Both the position numbers and the translations under genes were made by a program. A stretch of DNA of 64,000 nt from Gemmatimonadales bacterium. GTDB lineage: Bacteria; Gemmatimonadota; Gemmatimonadetes; Palauibacterales; Palauibacteraceae. Numbering within the stretch: the stretch's first letter is position 1; each line of letters opens with the position of its first letter. Below, piece by piece: positions 7,630-16,725 of this stretch. The stretch covers positions 1 through 64,000 of the forward strand of contig VXOJ01000007.1 of assembly GCA_009840115.1 (NCBI GenBank), written 5' to 3'. The notes under the pieces are model-generated. The model searched no databases. It had not been told where the DNA came from and was given only the letters and a program-made list of their open reading frames with translations.

Positions 7630-8793
7630 TCAGCCTCCGGTGCCGCCGGTCAACCGGGTTTGCTCCCAGGCGCGGACGCGGGGAATGGCCGCGTCGAAGA
7701 TGCGCTCGTAGTTGAGCCGTTCGAGCTGGGCGCGGACCGCGGGATCGAGACGTGCCCACAGCGGGTCGTAGACCGTGTAGTTGGCGACGTAGTCCTCCCA
7801 GGCGGCGGGGGCCACGGCGTCGGTGCCGAACAGGAACCGCGTCGGGTGCCGCCCGATCAGGTTCGCCCACGCATCGGCGCTCGCGTCGTCGCCCACAATG
7901 TACCGGGCCACCTCGTCCCAGGAGATGTCGAGCGCTACATGGTCGTAGCGCGGATCGGACAGCCAACCTTCGAGCCAGACGACATGCCCTTCGGCAGGCG
8001 CGACGAAGCGGCCCAGGCCGGTGTGGGCCCAGATGATCGTCGCCCCCGGGTGGCGGGCGAACAGGTCCAGCACCTCCGCCGCGTGCTGCGGCGTTTCGCT
8101 CGGGCGCACGTGGTCGACGTCGTTGTGGAAGATGACGACGAGACCGATCTCCGCCGCCGTGGCCAGGATCCGGTCGAGGGCGGGATTGCGCAGGCTCGCC
8201 GCATGCCCGGCGACCTTGGACGACACGAACTCCTTGTGAACGGTGAACTCGCCGATCCCGGCGAACACGCCGGGGAAGGTGAGCAGGACGCGCTCGATGT
8301 GGTCGGAGGCGTACATGTCCGTCGGGTTGAAGCCCGTGATCATGGGGTCGACGCGGCTGCGATCCTCCTCGGACAGCGACAGGTACTCCCGCGCGATCAC
8401 GGCGTCCACGAACGAGTAGTAGTACAGGTCGGCGTTCGTGCTCAGGTAGTAGTCCGGCGCGTGGTCGCCGGACAGGAAGTAGTCCCACTTCTGCTGCAAC
8501 GGGATCCCGAACATGGCCACGCGCCCCACCCGCCCGGCGGTCATGTCCAGGAACTCGCGCGCCGTCGGGCCGCGCTGAATGTAGTTCAGGAGATGGAAGT
8601 GGGAGTCGTGGAAGAGCACCGTTCCGGACGCGGGTCCCGCGGTCGTCGCCGGAACCGGGGCACCCGTTTCGGCGGAAGGCGTCGCGGCGACGGCGACGGA
8701 GGGCGTCGCGACCGGACCGCGCCCCGTGGCGCAGGCGGCGAGCAGCGCCATCGCCAGTACACCCGCCGCGCGGCTTCGTGCGCGCGGGCTCAA
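7630..8793 (-). CDS. Amidohydrolase-like TIM-barrel lipoprotein
   Basis: About 387 aa from a TTG start at 8,793 that overlaps the stop of the upstream GGT gene. The N-terminus has a lipoprotein signal: basic residues (PRARSR), hydrophobic GVLAMALLAAC and a Cys in the lipobox, so the enzyme is probably anchored in the outer membrane or periplasm. The mature part starts with a metal-binding HxH (FHDSHFHLL), has VVIFHNDVDHV and IIWAHTGLGR in the middle and FLFGTDAV near the end, the Asp expected in metal-dependent amidohydrolases. The substrate is unknown. It is the last gene of a coupled chain of exported enzymes. Confidence 0.7.
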   Translation of the reverse strand: MSPRARSRAAGVLAMALLAACATGRGPVATPSVAVAATPSAETGAPVPATTAGPASGTVLFHDSHFHLLNYIQRGPTAREFLDMTAGRVGRVAMFGIPLQQKWDYFLSGDHAPDYYLSTNADLYYYSFVDAVIAREYLSLSEEDRSRVDPMITGFNPTDMYASDHIERVLLTFPGVFAGIGEFTVHKEFVSSKVAGHAASLRNPALDRILATAAEIGLVVIFHNDVDHVRPSETPQHAAEVLDLFARHPGATIIWAHTGLGRFVAPAEGHVVWLEGWLSDPRYDHVALDISWDEVARYIVGDDASADAWANLIGRHPTRFLFGTDAVAPAAWEDYVANYTVYDPLWARLDPAVRAQLERLNYERIFDAAIPRVRAWEQTRLTGGTGG

Positions 8794-10589
8794 TAGGCCA
8801 CCGCGGCGCTGTTGTTGCGGTTGTGGGACGCCGCGCGCAGTTCGCCCGTCTCCGGATCGCGCTGGATCGCCACCCACAGCCCCTCGCCGCCGAAGCGGGC
8901 CTCCATGGGATAGATCTCCTCGTACGCGTATCCCGTTCCGTCGAGGACCTCCGCCGGGAACTTCCCGCCCGGTATGCGGAAGGTCATTTGGCCGGTGGCG
9001 GGATCGGTATTCGGCAGGAAGAAGTCGGGCGTGTCGATCGCCTCATCCACAGCCATCCCGTAGCGCATCACGTTCAGAAGCCCCTGGAAGGTCCGGTGGT
9101 GGAGGCCGGACCCCATCGACGCGAATCCGAGCACGGGCCGCCCGTCCCGGAACAGGATCCCGGTCTGCGTGGGCGCGGGGAGCCGCGATCCCGGCTCGAG
9201 GCGGGCGATCTGCGCCTGCTGGAAGGACGCCGGATCGCCGATCGTGATCCCGTCCACGACGATCGCGGTCTTGCCCCACAGGACCGCGTTGATGCTGTGC
9301 GTGATCGCGGCGATGTTGCCCTCGGCGTCGATGGCCACGACGTCATCGGAGTGGCCGGGGCCGCGCGGCGCCCAGTTTCCGAAGGGCAGCCCGGCCTGGA
9401 TGACGTTCCAGAGCCGGTCGGCGTGGTCCGGCGTGACGCGCGCCGCCGGCGTGAACTCGCCGCCGACGAGCGACGCGGCCAGTTCCGGCGGCAGGAAGTC
9501 GAGCAGCGAGGCGCGGGTCACGTCGAGCGCGGTCCGCAGGGCCTCCGGCGACTCCGTCCAGTGGCCCTCCGCCAGCAGCCCGGACGCCGCCGCGAGCCGC
9601 TGCGCTTCGATCATCGCCACCCCGCCCGCGTTCGGCGGAGGGTTCGTGTACAGCTCCCAGCCGTCACCGAGGTCGGCCACGAGCGGCTCGTCCCAGATGA
9701 CCTCGTAGGCCGCCAGGTCCTCGACGGTCATTCGCCCCCCGTCCGCCTGGATCGCGGCCGCCGCCTTCTCGGCCCACGGGCCGCCGTACATGTAGCCGGT
9801 CCCCTGTTCGGCCACCGCGCGCAGCGTCGCCGCCAGCGCGGGCTGGCGCAGCACGTCTCCCTCGATGTACGGAGAGCCGTCCTCCTTCAGGAACGTCGCC
9901 TTCGTCTCCGGAAGTCGCGCGAGATCCGTAGCCCGCCCCTCCCAGTAGCCCTCCACCTTCTTCGAGATGGTAAAGCCCTGCTCGGCGACATGGATCGAGG
10001 GCTTGAAGATCTCCGCCCACGGGAGCCGCCCGAACCGTTCGTGCGCGGCCCCGACGCCCTTCATGAACCCGCCGACGAGCGCCGTGCGCCCGCTCACGTC
10101 GGTACCGTACCGCCCATCGGGCGAGGAGAGATCGATCCCGCCGGGGATGTTCGCCGGATCGTCCTCTCCGAGCACCGTGTTCCACTCGGCGTTCATCGTG
10201 TAGACGCGGTCCGTGCCCGCGTCGTAGTAGACGAGCGACAGGATGCCGAAGTAGCTGATCGGCGCGCCCGCGGTGAGCGCGACCTGCATGAGCGACGTCG
10301 TCATCGCCGCGTCGATGGCGTTCCCGCCCTGCTTCAGCGCCTCCAGTCCGGCGCGCGCCGCGAGCCCGTTGTACGCGACGGTGACCGCCCCGTTCTCCCC
10401 CGTCGCGACGCCGGCTTCCGTCCGGTCCGCGAGCTGCGCCTCCATGAACCGTTCGTAGTCGGCGGCCCAGCGCTCCGGCGACAGATCCGGCTCCGCCCGG
10501 CACGCCGCCAGCACCAGGAGAGCGGCGAGGCACGCAAGGGGGCGACCGCGCACGGAGCCGCGCGCGGCACAGCCAACGGCCGGGCTCAT
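8790..10589 (-). CDS. Gamma-glutamyltransferase-family Ntn-hydrolase, lipoprotein
   Basis: A 599-aa protein with a lipoprotein signal (VLAAC at about residue 30) and GGT-family landmarks: KQGGNAIDAAMTTSL near residue 86-100, the region LRTALDVTRASLLDF, and the large/small subunit boundary PGHSDDVVAIDAEGNIAAIT at about 411-430. Members cleave themselves and transfer or hydrolyse gamma-glutamyl groups. At the position of the catalytic N-terminal Thr this protein appears to have Ser414. The ATG start overlaps the stop of the S9 peptidase gene (ATGA). Activity on glutathione or gamma-glutamyl peptides is uncertain because of the substitution. Confidence 0.85.
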   Translation of the reverse strand: MSPAVGCAARGSVRGRPLACLAALLVLAACRAEPDLSPERWAADYERFMEAQLADRTEAGVATGENGAVTVAYNGLAARAGLEALKQGGNAIDAAMTTSLMQVALTAGAPISYFGILSLVYYDAGTDRVYTMNAEWNTVLGEDDPANIPGGIDLSSPDGRYGTDVSGRTALVGGFMKGVGAAHERFGRLPWAEIFKPSIHVAEQGFTISKKVEGYWEGRATDLARLPETKATFLKEDGSPYIEGDVLRQPALAATLRAVAEQGTGYMYGGPWAEKAAAAIQADGGRMTVEDLAAYEVIWDEPLVADLGDGWELYTNPPPNAGGVAMIEAQRLAAASGLLAEGHWTESPEALRTALDVTRASLLDFLPPELAASLVGGEFTPAARVTPDHADRLWNVIQAGLPFGNWAPRGPGHSDDVVAIDAEGNIAAITHSINAVLWGKTAIVVDGITIGDPASFQQAQIARLEPGSRLPAPTQTGILFRDGRPVLGFASMGSGLHHRTFQGLLNVMRYGMAVDEAIDTPDFFLPNTDPATGQMTFRIPGGKFPAEVLDGTGYAYEEIYPMEARFGGEGLWVAIQRDPETGELRAASHNRNNSAAVAY

Positions 10590-12697
10590 TGGTCGGAGGT
10601 CGCGGACGGACGGAGCCACTGTTCCCACCATTCGAGCTGAACCCACATTCGGTGCACCATGCGCCACGGGGTCCAACCCCCGTGGTAGGAGTCGGGATAG
10701 CGCACGAACCTGGCGGGCACCTGCTGCTTCCGGAGCGCCACGTACATCTGCTCCGCCTCCTCGATCGGAACCCGGTGGTCCGATTCCCCGTGGACGAAGA
10801 GGGTCGGCGTCGTCACACCCTTCGCGTGGATGATGGGAGAAGAACGCAGGAGGTGCTCAAGCCCCCGTTCCTCCCACGGCGGACCGTAGAACTCGCTCTC
10901 CTTCGTGCGCGGGATGTCCGCAACGGCGTAGTCGCTGACCCAGTTGGAGATCGAGGCCCCGGCGATGGCGGCGGCAAAGCGGTCCGTCTGCGTGATGACC
11001 CAGTTCGTGAGGTATCCCCCGTAGGAATAGCCGGTCACGCCCATGCGCGCGGTGTCGATCTCGTAGCGTTCGATCGCGTGGTCGACGCCGGCCATCACGT
11101 CGTCGTAGTCGTTGAAGCCCCAGCCGCCCCACGTCCCCCAGCGGAAGTCCTCGCCGTATCCCGTCGAGGCCCGCGGATTCGTGAACAGCACCATGTAGCC
11201 CTGTCCCGCGAGGAGCTGCTGGTCGAACGAGAAGGTGTTGCCGTAGGCTCCGTGGGGTCCGCCGTGCATCTGCAGGACCATCGGGAATCCGCCCTGCCCG
11301 GCGGCGTAACCGCGCGCGGGGAGCATCCAGCCTTCGACCTCGGTCCCATCGGGACTCCGGAACAGGAGCCGCTCCGGGCTGGACAGTTCGATCCCGGCGA
11401 GCAGGTCTCGATTCACCTCGCTCAGCCGCACCTCGTCGTCCGTCGGGGCACCCACGTCCGCGACCCAAACGTCACCCGGTTCCGTCGGCGCCGTGACCCG
11501 GAACGCGACGCGCGAGAAGTCTTCCGAGAAGGAGAAGCTCCCGAGTCGGCGGTCCCCGGCCGTCACCTGCTCGACCGCCCCCCCTCCCTCGGCGACCCGG
11601 AAGAGGTGCGTGTTGCCGCGAATGCCCGCGGAAAAGTAGACGTGCCCGCCATCGGCGCTCACGGTGGGGCCGCCGGGGATGAGGTCCCACTCCGCGGTGA
11701 GGTTGCGGAGCCGCGCCCCGTTCGCCACGTCGAACACGAAGAGGTCGTTCGGCGCCCCGCGGTCGCGGGCTTCGCGGATGATGATGTCCAGGCCCTCGTT
11801 GCCCCGGACGACGAGGCGCGCACCGTCGGCGGACCAGGCCGGGGAGGAGTAGTTGTAGCCGTCGTCCGTGAGCCGCGTCACGTCGCCTTCGAGGTCGACG
11901 ACCCAGAGATCCGACCGCTCGTACGAGTGCTCATCGCGCTGGTGCGCGTCCGCGGTGAACGCGAGCCGCCGGCCATCGGGGCTCCAGGCGAGCCCGGAGG
12001 CGTCGAAGCCAAGTTCCGTGAGCCGCCGCGCTTCTCCCCCCTCGGCCCGCAGCAGGTACACCTCGCGGGGAGGCGTTGCGTTCGGATCGCGCGGGTCGGG
12101 GAGGTAACCCCGCCGGTCGAAGCGATAGTTCATCCAGTCGTACTCGCGGCCGTCGAACCGCTCCACGGTGCGGCGCTCGAAGTCGGAATCCCACACGGGC
12201 TCCGGCGGTGGCGGGGGTGGCGTCGGTCGGGTGAACGCGATCCAGCGGCCGTCCGGGCTGAAGACCGGCGAGCCTCGCAGCCCCTCGAGCCGGAATGCCT
12301 CGCCGGCCGGCCGGTCCATGCGGAGGAACCACGTGCTCCCGGCGCCCGACCCGCCCGGGTCCGGCCGATTCGACGTGAAGACGAGGTAGCGGCCGTCGGG
12401 GCTCCAGCGGGGCGAGGAGGCGCTGAAGCTCGGGCTCGTCACCCGCGTGGCCTCCCCGGAACCGTCGGCGTCCACGAGCCGGATCTCGCTGTGGCGACGG
12501 TTGTCCTCCTCGAGGACCGACGTCACGACGTAGGCCACCCGCGACCCATCGGGCGAGAGGGCCGGGCTCCCCGCGTCCTTCAGCCGATAGTAGTCCGCGA
12601 GTTCGAGCGGCCGCCCCTCCTGCGCGACGAGTCCGGGCGCCGCGAGGAGCACGGCGAGGGGGATCGAGAGGATCGGTCGAGAGTTGCGAACGCGCAT
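10586..12697 (-). CDS. S9-family prolyl oligopeptidase / dipeptidyl aminopeptidase, exported
   Basis: A 703-aa protein from ATG 12,697, preceded by GGAGG at good spacing. A Sec signal peptide (SIPLAVLLAAPGLVAQ) is followed by WD40/TolB-like beta-propeller repeats with recurring SPDGRR(L/W) motifs and a C-terminal alpha/beta-hydrolase domain. The catalytic triad is visible: Ser in GVTGYSYGGY, Asp in VHGESDHRVP and His in DSYHGG. The family removes short peptides from the N-terminus of small peptides in the periplasm. The PQQ enzyme is encoded 20 bases upstream and GGT overlaps at the 3' end, so peptides processed here could feed the same exported set. Confidence 0.9.
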   Translation of the reverse strand: MRVRNSRPILSIPLAVLLAAPGLVAQEGRPLELADYYRLKDAGSPALSPDGSRVAYVVTSVLEEDNRRHSEIRLVDADGSGEATRVTSPSFSASSPRWSPDGRYLVFTSNRPDPGGSGAGSTWFLRMDRPAGEAFRLEGLRGSPVFSPDGRWIAFTRPTPPPPPPEPVWDSDFERRTVERFDGREYDWMNYRFDRRGYLPDPRDPNATPPREVYLLRAEGGEARRLTELGFDASGLAWSPDGRRLAFTADAHQRDEHSYERSDLWVVDLEGDVTRLTDDGYNYSSPAWSADGARLVVRGNEGLDIIIREARDRGAPNDLFVFDVANGARLRNLTAEWDLIPGGPTVSADGGHVYFSAGIRGNTHLFRVAEGGGAVEQVTAGDRRLGSFSFSEDFSRVAFRVTAPTEPGDVWVADVGAPTDDEVRLSEVNRDLLAGIELSSPERLLFRSPDGTEVEGWMLPARGYAAGQGGFPMVLQMHGGPHGAYGNTFSFDQQLLAGQGYMVLFTNPRASTGYGEDFRWGTWGGWGFNDYDDVMAGVDHAIERYEIDTARMGVTGYSYGGYLTNWVITQTDRFAAAIAGASISNWVSDYAVADIPRTKESEFYGPPWEERGLEHLLRSSPIIHAKGVTTPTLFVHGESDHRVPIEEAEQMYVALRKQQVPARFVRYPDSYHGGWTPWRMVHRMWVQLEWWEQWLRPSATSDQ

Positions 12698-12716
12698 GGC
12701 GGCCTCCGAAACAGGC

Positions 12717-14621
12717 TTAGCGTCGTACCCGATAGGCGAGCAGGAGATTTCCGGGCATCTGGCTGAACAGGTCGTATCCCGAGTTGACGAGGATGTAGCC
12801 GCGGGCGACGACGGGTCCGGGTCCGTCGAGGGCGCCGCCCCGGCCGGGCACGCCGTTGACGGTCTCGAACTCGCGCGCCGTGTCGACATCCCACAGCAGC
12901 GAGCCGTCCTCCGTGGAAAAGGCGCGCAGGTGGCCGTCGAGGCTCCCGGCCAGCACCGCCCCGTCGATCGCGGTCGGGGCCGCGGAGAAGAAGGGCATGC
13001 AGCCGGCCCGGCCCTGGCACACGGACGGATCCGGGGGAGTGTGCCAGAGGACTTCGCCGCCGGCGAGCTCCAGGGCGTAGACGCCGGGCGTGGGCGGGTC
13101 CTCCGAGTTCATCTGCGTGGAGGCCCCGGACCGCGGGTCCGAGATGATGGCGAACGGGTTGTCGACGTTCGGCACGTAGGCCCGGCGTCCGTCGGATGTG
13201 AGGCCCCAGTGGACGCCGCCGAGAGAGCTTCCCCTCCCGACCCGGCGCGCCCACACGAGTTCGCCTTCGGCGTCGGGGTCCAGCGCCCACACCATGCCGG
13301 ACTTCTGTCCGGCGATGAGGAGCTGGGATCCGTCCTCGGCGGTGACGATGATCGGGGCCATGCCGAAGTCGTGATCCGGGCCCGTCGGCGCGGGGCAGTT
13401 CTGGAAGCGGGGCGAAAGGCAGGACATGTTCCAGGCGTCGTCCTCCCGCCCCTGGAAGGTCCAGCGGGCCTCGCCCGTCTCCAGGTCGAGCGCGGTGATC
13501 GCGTCGCTCCCGCCCGTCGTCGGCCGCGTGTAGTTCTCGCCGGTCCCGATGTAGAGGAGGCCGCGCGCGGCGTCGACCGTCGGGCTCGACCACACCGGCG
13601 CCCCGGAGGGCGCGAAGAGGCGGGTTCCGGCCTCGTTCTCTCCCACGTGCCGCGGTTCCTCGGCCACGGTCCGGAACTCCCACAGCGGTTCGCCCGTCGG
13701 CGACGAGAAGGCGGCGACGCCCCCGCTGGACGTGCAGCACTCGTAGGTCGGATCGCCGGCGCTGATGATCTCCATCGAAGAGAGGGGGACGAAGACGCGG
13801 CCCTCGTGGACGGTCACGCTCCCGGTGACGACGTGATCCGCGTGGGTTCCGGCAACGGCGCGCCAATGGAGGCCGCCGGTCGTCGCGTCGATCGCGTACA
13901 CGTTCGTCCGGAAGTCCGCGAAGAAGGCGGACTGCCCGCCGTCGGGGCCGTCGCCGATCGCGATCGCGCCGCGCACGGCGGCGTCGCCCGCGAACACCCA
14001 GTGCACGCAACCGCTCTCCAGGTCGATGGAATACACCTCGCCGTACGCCGAGCCCACGATGATCCGGTCGTCGATGACGGCCGGTTTCGAGCGCACCTGG
14101 CTTACGTCCGGGAAGCCGAAGACCCACGCGAGTTCCAGATTCGGCAGGTCGGCGGCGGTGAGCCCCGCGCGGGCCGCATCCGCGTAGCCCGTCTCGCCGT
14201 CGCCGCCGCCCCAGCCCGACCAGTGCACGACGCCCTCCTCGCTCGGCGCGCTCGCGCAGAAGGCGGAGGACGGGAGGCGGGTCTCGACCAGGGTCTCGCC
14301 GGTGAGCCACTCCGCCACGGCGCGGCGCTCGTCCGCCGTGAGATCCTCGCCGTGCCGGCGCATGCGGCCTCCCTCCAGCGAACTGAGGACCGCGCGGGGC
14401 GTCATCGCGCCGAGCGTGGTGAGGCCGGGGGCGCGCACCGTGCGCTGTCCGGAATGACATTCCGCGCAGGAGGCGGCGTACACCCGCATGCCGGGACTGT
14501 CATCCATGGGGGGCGGATCGAGCAGCCCCCGTGCCCGCGCCTGGGCGGCGGCCGGCCCGGATCCGGCGATCAGGGCACTGCCGGCGACTACGGCGGTGAA
14601 AGCGGCGGCAACGATGCGCAT
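12717..14621 (-). CDS. Cytochrome c-PQQ beta-propeller dehydrogenase
   Basis: A 634-aa exported protein starting at ATG 14,621 (GGAG upstream). After a Sec signal (AAAFTAVVAGSALIAG) there is an N-terminal class I cytochrome c domain with heme motif CAECH at residues 52-56, then an eight-bladed PQQ-type propeller with repeated ALDLETGEARWTF and VWALDPDAEGELVW blade motifs. This order matches polyvinyl-alcohol dehydrogenase (cytochrome)-like enzymes, which oxidise secondary or primary alcohols in the periplasm and pass electrons to the fused heme. The true substrate cannot be read. It is the first gene of the coupled chain ending at 7,630. Confidence 0.85.
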   Translation of the reverse strand: MRIVAAAFTAVVAGSALIAGSGPAAAQARARGLLDPPPMDDSPGMRVYAASCAECHSGQRTVRAPGLTTLGAMTPRAVLSSLEGGRMRRHGEDLTADERRAVAEWLTGETLVETRLPSSAFCASAPSEEGVVHWSGWGGGDGETGYADAARAGLTAADLPNLELAWVFGFPDVSQVRSKPAVIDDRIIVGSAYGEVYSIDLESGCVHWVFAGDAAVRGAIAIGDGPDGGQSAFFADFRTNVYAIDATTGGLHWRAVAGTHADHVVTGSVTVHEGRVFVPLSSMEIISAGDPTYECCTSSGGVAAFSSPTGEPLWEFRTVAEEPRHVGENEAGTRLFAPSGAPVWSSPTVDAARGLLYIGTGENYTRPTTGGSDAITALDLETGEARWTFQGREDDAWNMSCLSPRFQNCPAPTGPDHDFGMAPIIVTAEDGSQLLIAGQKSGMVWALDPDAEGELVWARRVGRGSSLGGVHWGLTSDGRRAYVPNVDNPFAIISDPRSGASTQMNSEDPPTPGVYALELAGGEVLWHTPPDPSVCQGRAGCMPFFSAAPTAIDGAVLAGSLDGHLRAFSTEDGSLLWDVDTAREFETVNGVPGRGGALDGPGPVVARGYILVNSGYDLFSQMPGNLLLAYRVRR

Positions 14622-14720
14622 CAGGCGTTTCTCCGGAACGGGAAATCGCAGCCCGTGGAACATAGGCCCTCACGTTCCGTTGCGGGACGGCGCGACGCCA
14701 GCGGCGAGCCCGGTCCGCCG

Positions 14721-15872
14721 CTAGCGGCGGACGGGTAGCGCGGCCTCGATCACGCGGTGCACGATGAGATCGGCCACCGCGTCGGCCTGTCTCCCATCGT
14801 GATCGCCCGTGCCGCGCCAGTGGGTCTGGGCCACGACGACGAGCTGCCGATCCGGCACGACCCACACGAACTGGCCCCCGTAGCCCCACATCACGAACGC
14901 GGACACGTCGTCGCCGCCGCCCAGGCGGTCGCTCCAGGTCTGATAGCCGTACCCCGCGTCCCGCAGGACGTAGCCGATGTCGCCCAGCGAGACGAGCGGA
15001 CCGATCTGCGCTTCCACCCACGCGCGAGATACGATCTGCCGGGACCCGGATCGGCCGCCCTGCAGAAGCAGCTGTCCGATCTTCGCGGCATCGCGCGCAC
15101 GGAGCGCCAGCGCGGCACCGCCCACGATCACGCTGTCCTGCATGACCGGCCAGCGCTTGTGGTCGATGCCGAGCGGGCCCAGCAACTCCCGCTCCGCGAA
15201 CTCCAGCGCGCTCCCATCGACCACGTTCTCGACGATGACCGTCAGCAGGTGCGATCCCCCCGTGTTGTATATGAATCGCCGACCCGGAGGGGCGACGATG
15301 GGCAGGTCGAGGACGTACCCGACGGGCCGGCCGGAACGGACCCACGGGCCGAAGTCCTCCTCGTCGGACCACTGCATGCCGCTCGTCATCGTCAGGAGGT
15401 CGCGCACGCGGATGCCGCCATGCTCGGACCGCCGCGACGGATGCGACAGCCGGTCCGTCATCAGATCCTCCGGGTCCAGGAGCCCGCGGCCCGAGGCGAG
15501 GCCGACGAGCAGCGCCGTGACCGTCTTCGTGACGGACCGCATGTCGAAGGCCGAGTCCCGGTGCATGCCGCCGAAGTATGCCTCCTCGACGAGCCGCCCG
15601 TTCCGCACCGCGACGAGAGCCCGGATGTTCGGCACGGCGCTCGCCGCATCCGCGAACGCGCCCCCCAGCAACTCCGGATCGAACCCCTGCGCTTCGGGCG
15701 TCGACGTGGCCCACGCCCGCGACAGGTCGACGGGCGCGGGAACCGGATCGGGTCCGTCGGCGGTATCCCCGGAATCGACGGGCGCTGCCGCACTGTCGCA
15801 CGCCGCCAGCGCCGCCATGCAGAAGGCGGCAGTCAGGCGGGGCGCGCACTCCCTCCGGCGGCGCTCGCGCAA
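14721..15872 (-). CDS. Serine hydrolase of the beta-lactamase/class C family, lipoprotein
   Basis: A 383-aa protein with a lipoprotein signal (RLTAAFCMAALAACDS; lipobox Cys about residue 25). The catalytic SxxK motif is SVTK in FDMRSVTKTVTALLVGL, and the second motif YxN is YNTG in FIYNTGGSHLL. The third motif is probably WGYGGQF. These are the signatures of penicillin-binding-protein-like esterases and peptidases (EstB, AmpC, D-aminopeptidase relatives). It need not confer beta-lactam resistance. It is one of three related serine hydrolases in this window; it sits alone between the PQQ enzyme and the desaturase-like gene. Confidence 0.85.
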   Translation of the reverse strand: MRERRRRECAPRLTAAFCMAALAACDSAAAPVDSGDTADGPDPVPAPVDLSRAWATSTPEAQGFDPELLGGAFADAASAVPNIRALVAVRNGRLVEEAYFGGMHRDSAFDMRSVTKTVTALLVGLASGRGLLDPEDLMTDRLSHPSRRSEHGGIRVRDLLTMTSGMQWSDEEDFGPWVRSGRPVGYVLDLPIVAPPGRRFIYNTGGSHLLTVIVENVVDGSALEFAERELLGPLGIDHKRWPVMQDSVIVGGAALALRARDAAKIGQLLLQGGRSGSRQIVSRAWVEAQIGPLVSLGDIGYVLRDAGYGYQTWSDRLGGGDDVSAFVMWGYGGQFVWVVPDRQLVVVAQTHWRGTGDHDGRQADAVADLIVHRVIEAALPVRR

Positions 15873-15879
15873 AGCCCGC

Positions 15880-16686
15880 CTACTCGCGGCGGTCCCGGCG
15901 GAAGGGCATCGAGAGCATCCCGCGCAGCGTCCCCCATTCCGAGCGGTCCACGTTCTCGAGCCCGAGACGGATCTCGCGCGGCTCGGACCGGAGCCGGAAG
16001 CTCCCGAAGGCCCGGTCCCAGAAGGAGAAGATGCTCGAGTAGTTCGAGTCGGTCTCCGGCCGGTAGTCGGAATGATGGACCCAGTGCATCCACGGCGTGA
16101 CGATGAGCCAGCGCAGGCGCCGGTCCACCCGGCCGGGCAACCGCACGTTGCTGTGGTGGAAGAGGATGATGGGGAGAAGGATCGCCTCGTAGACGAGGAG
16201 TTCCGCCACCGTCACGCCGAGGATGGGAAGCACGGCGAGCCGCGCGACCGAGGAGAGTACGATCTCCCCCGTGTGAAAGCGGAGGCCCGACGTGGCGTCC
16301 AGTTCCGCGTCCGAATGGTGGACCTGGTGGAAGCGCCACAGGAACCGCACCTGGTGATTCAGCCGGTGCCACAGGTACTGCCACGCATCGAAGATCACGA
16401 CGGCCGCCGCGAACCGCACCGCGGTCGGAGCCTCGAGCAGGTGAAGCAGCCCGAAGCCGCGTTCCCTCGCGGCCTCCGTCACGAACAGCGTGGCCGCGGC
16501 GAAGATGACGGCCGCCACCGCCGCGTTCCCCACGCCGAGGGCGACGTTCCGCGCTCCGTGTCCCGCCCTTGCGCTCCGCCCCTCGAACATCGGGAGGACA
16601 CCCTCGACCAGCCACAGGATGGCGAGCGCGAGGGCGGCCCCCGCCGCCTTCAGAGTACCGGGATCGTCGAACACGGAAGCGAACAT
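15880..16686 (-). CDS. Sterol desaturase / fatty-acid hydroxylase family membrane enzyme
   Basis: A 268-aa integral membrane protein with about four hydrophobic segments and the di-iron histidine motifs of the superfamily: HRLNH, then RFHQVHHSD, then HWVHHSD. Members insert oxygen into or desaturate lipid substrates such as sterols, fatty acids or carotenoids. The gene starts at ATG 16,686 and ends 7 bases before the preceding serine hydrolase start. The lipid substrate is unknown; another lipid gene, sterol reductase-like, begins at the right end of the window. Confidence 0.85.
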   Translation of the reverse strand: MFASVFDDPGTLKAAGAALALAILWLVEGVLPMFEGRSARAGHGARNVALGVGNAAVAAVIFAAATLFVTEAARERGFGLLHLLEAPTAVRFAAAVVIFDAWQYLWHRLNHQVRFLWRFHQVHHSDAELDATSGLRFHTGEIVLSSVARLAVLPILGVTVAELLVYEAILLPIILFHHSNVRLPGRVDRRLRWLIVTPWMHWVHHSDYRPETDSNYSSIFSFWDRAFGSFRLRSEPREIRLGLENVDRSEWGTLRGMLSMPFRRDRRE

Positions 16687-16725
16687 AGCCCGGCGAGCCG
16701 GATTCGGGCACGGGCCGGGGACCCG

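Noticed and set aside
12580-14460. A 626-codon minus-strand frame beside the PQQ gene
   Set aside because: It is an out-of-frame shadow; the true frame carries CAECH and propeller repeats.
14721-15872. Calling the SxxK proteins antibiotic-resistance beta-lactamases
   Set aside because: Class C-like motifs are shared with esterases and peptidases; nothing here shows resistance.
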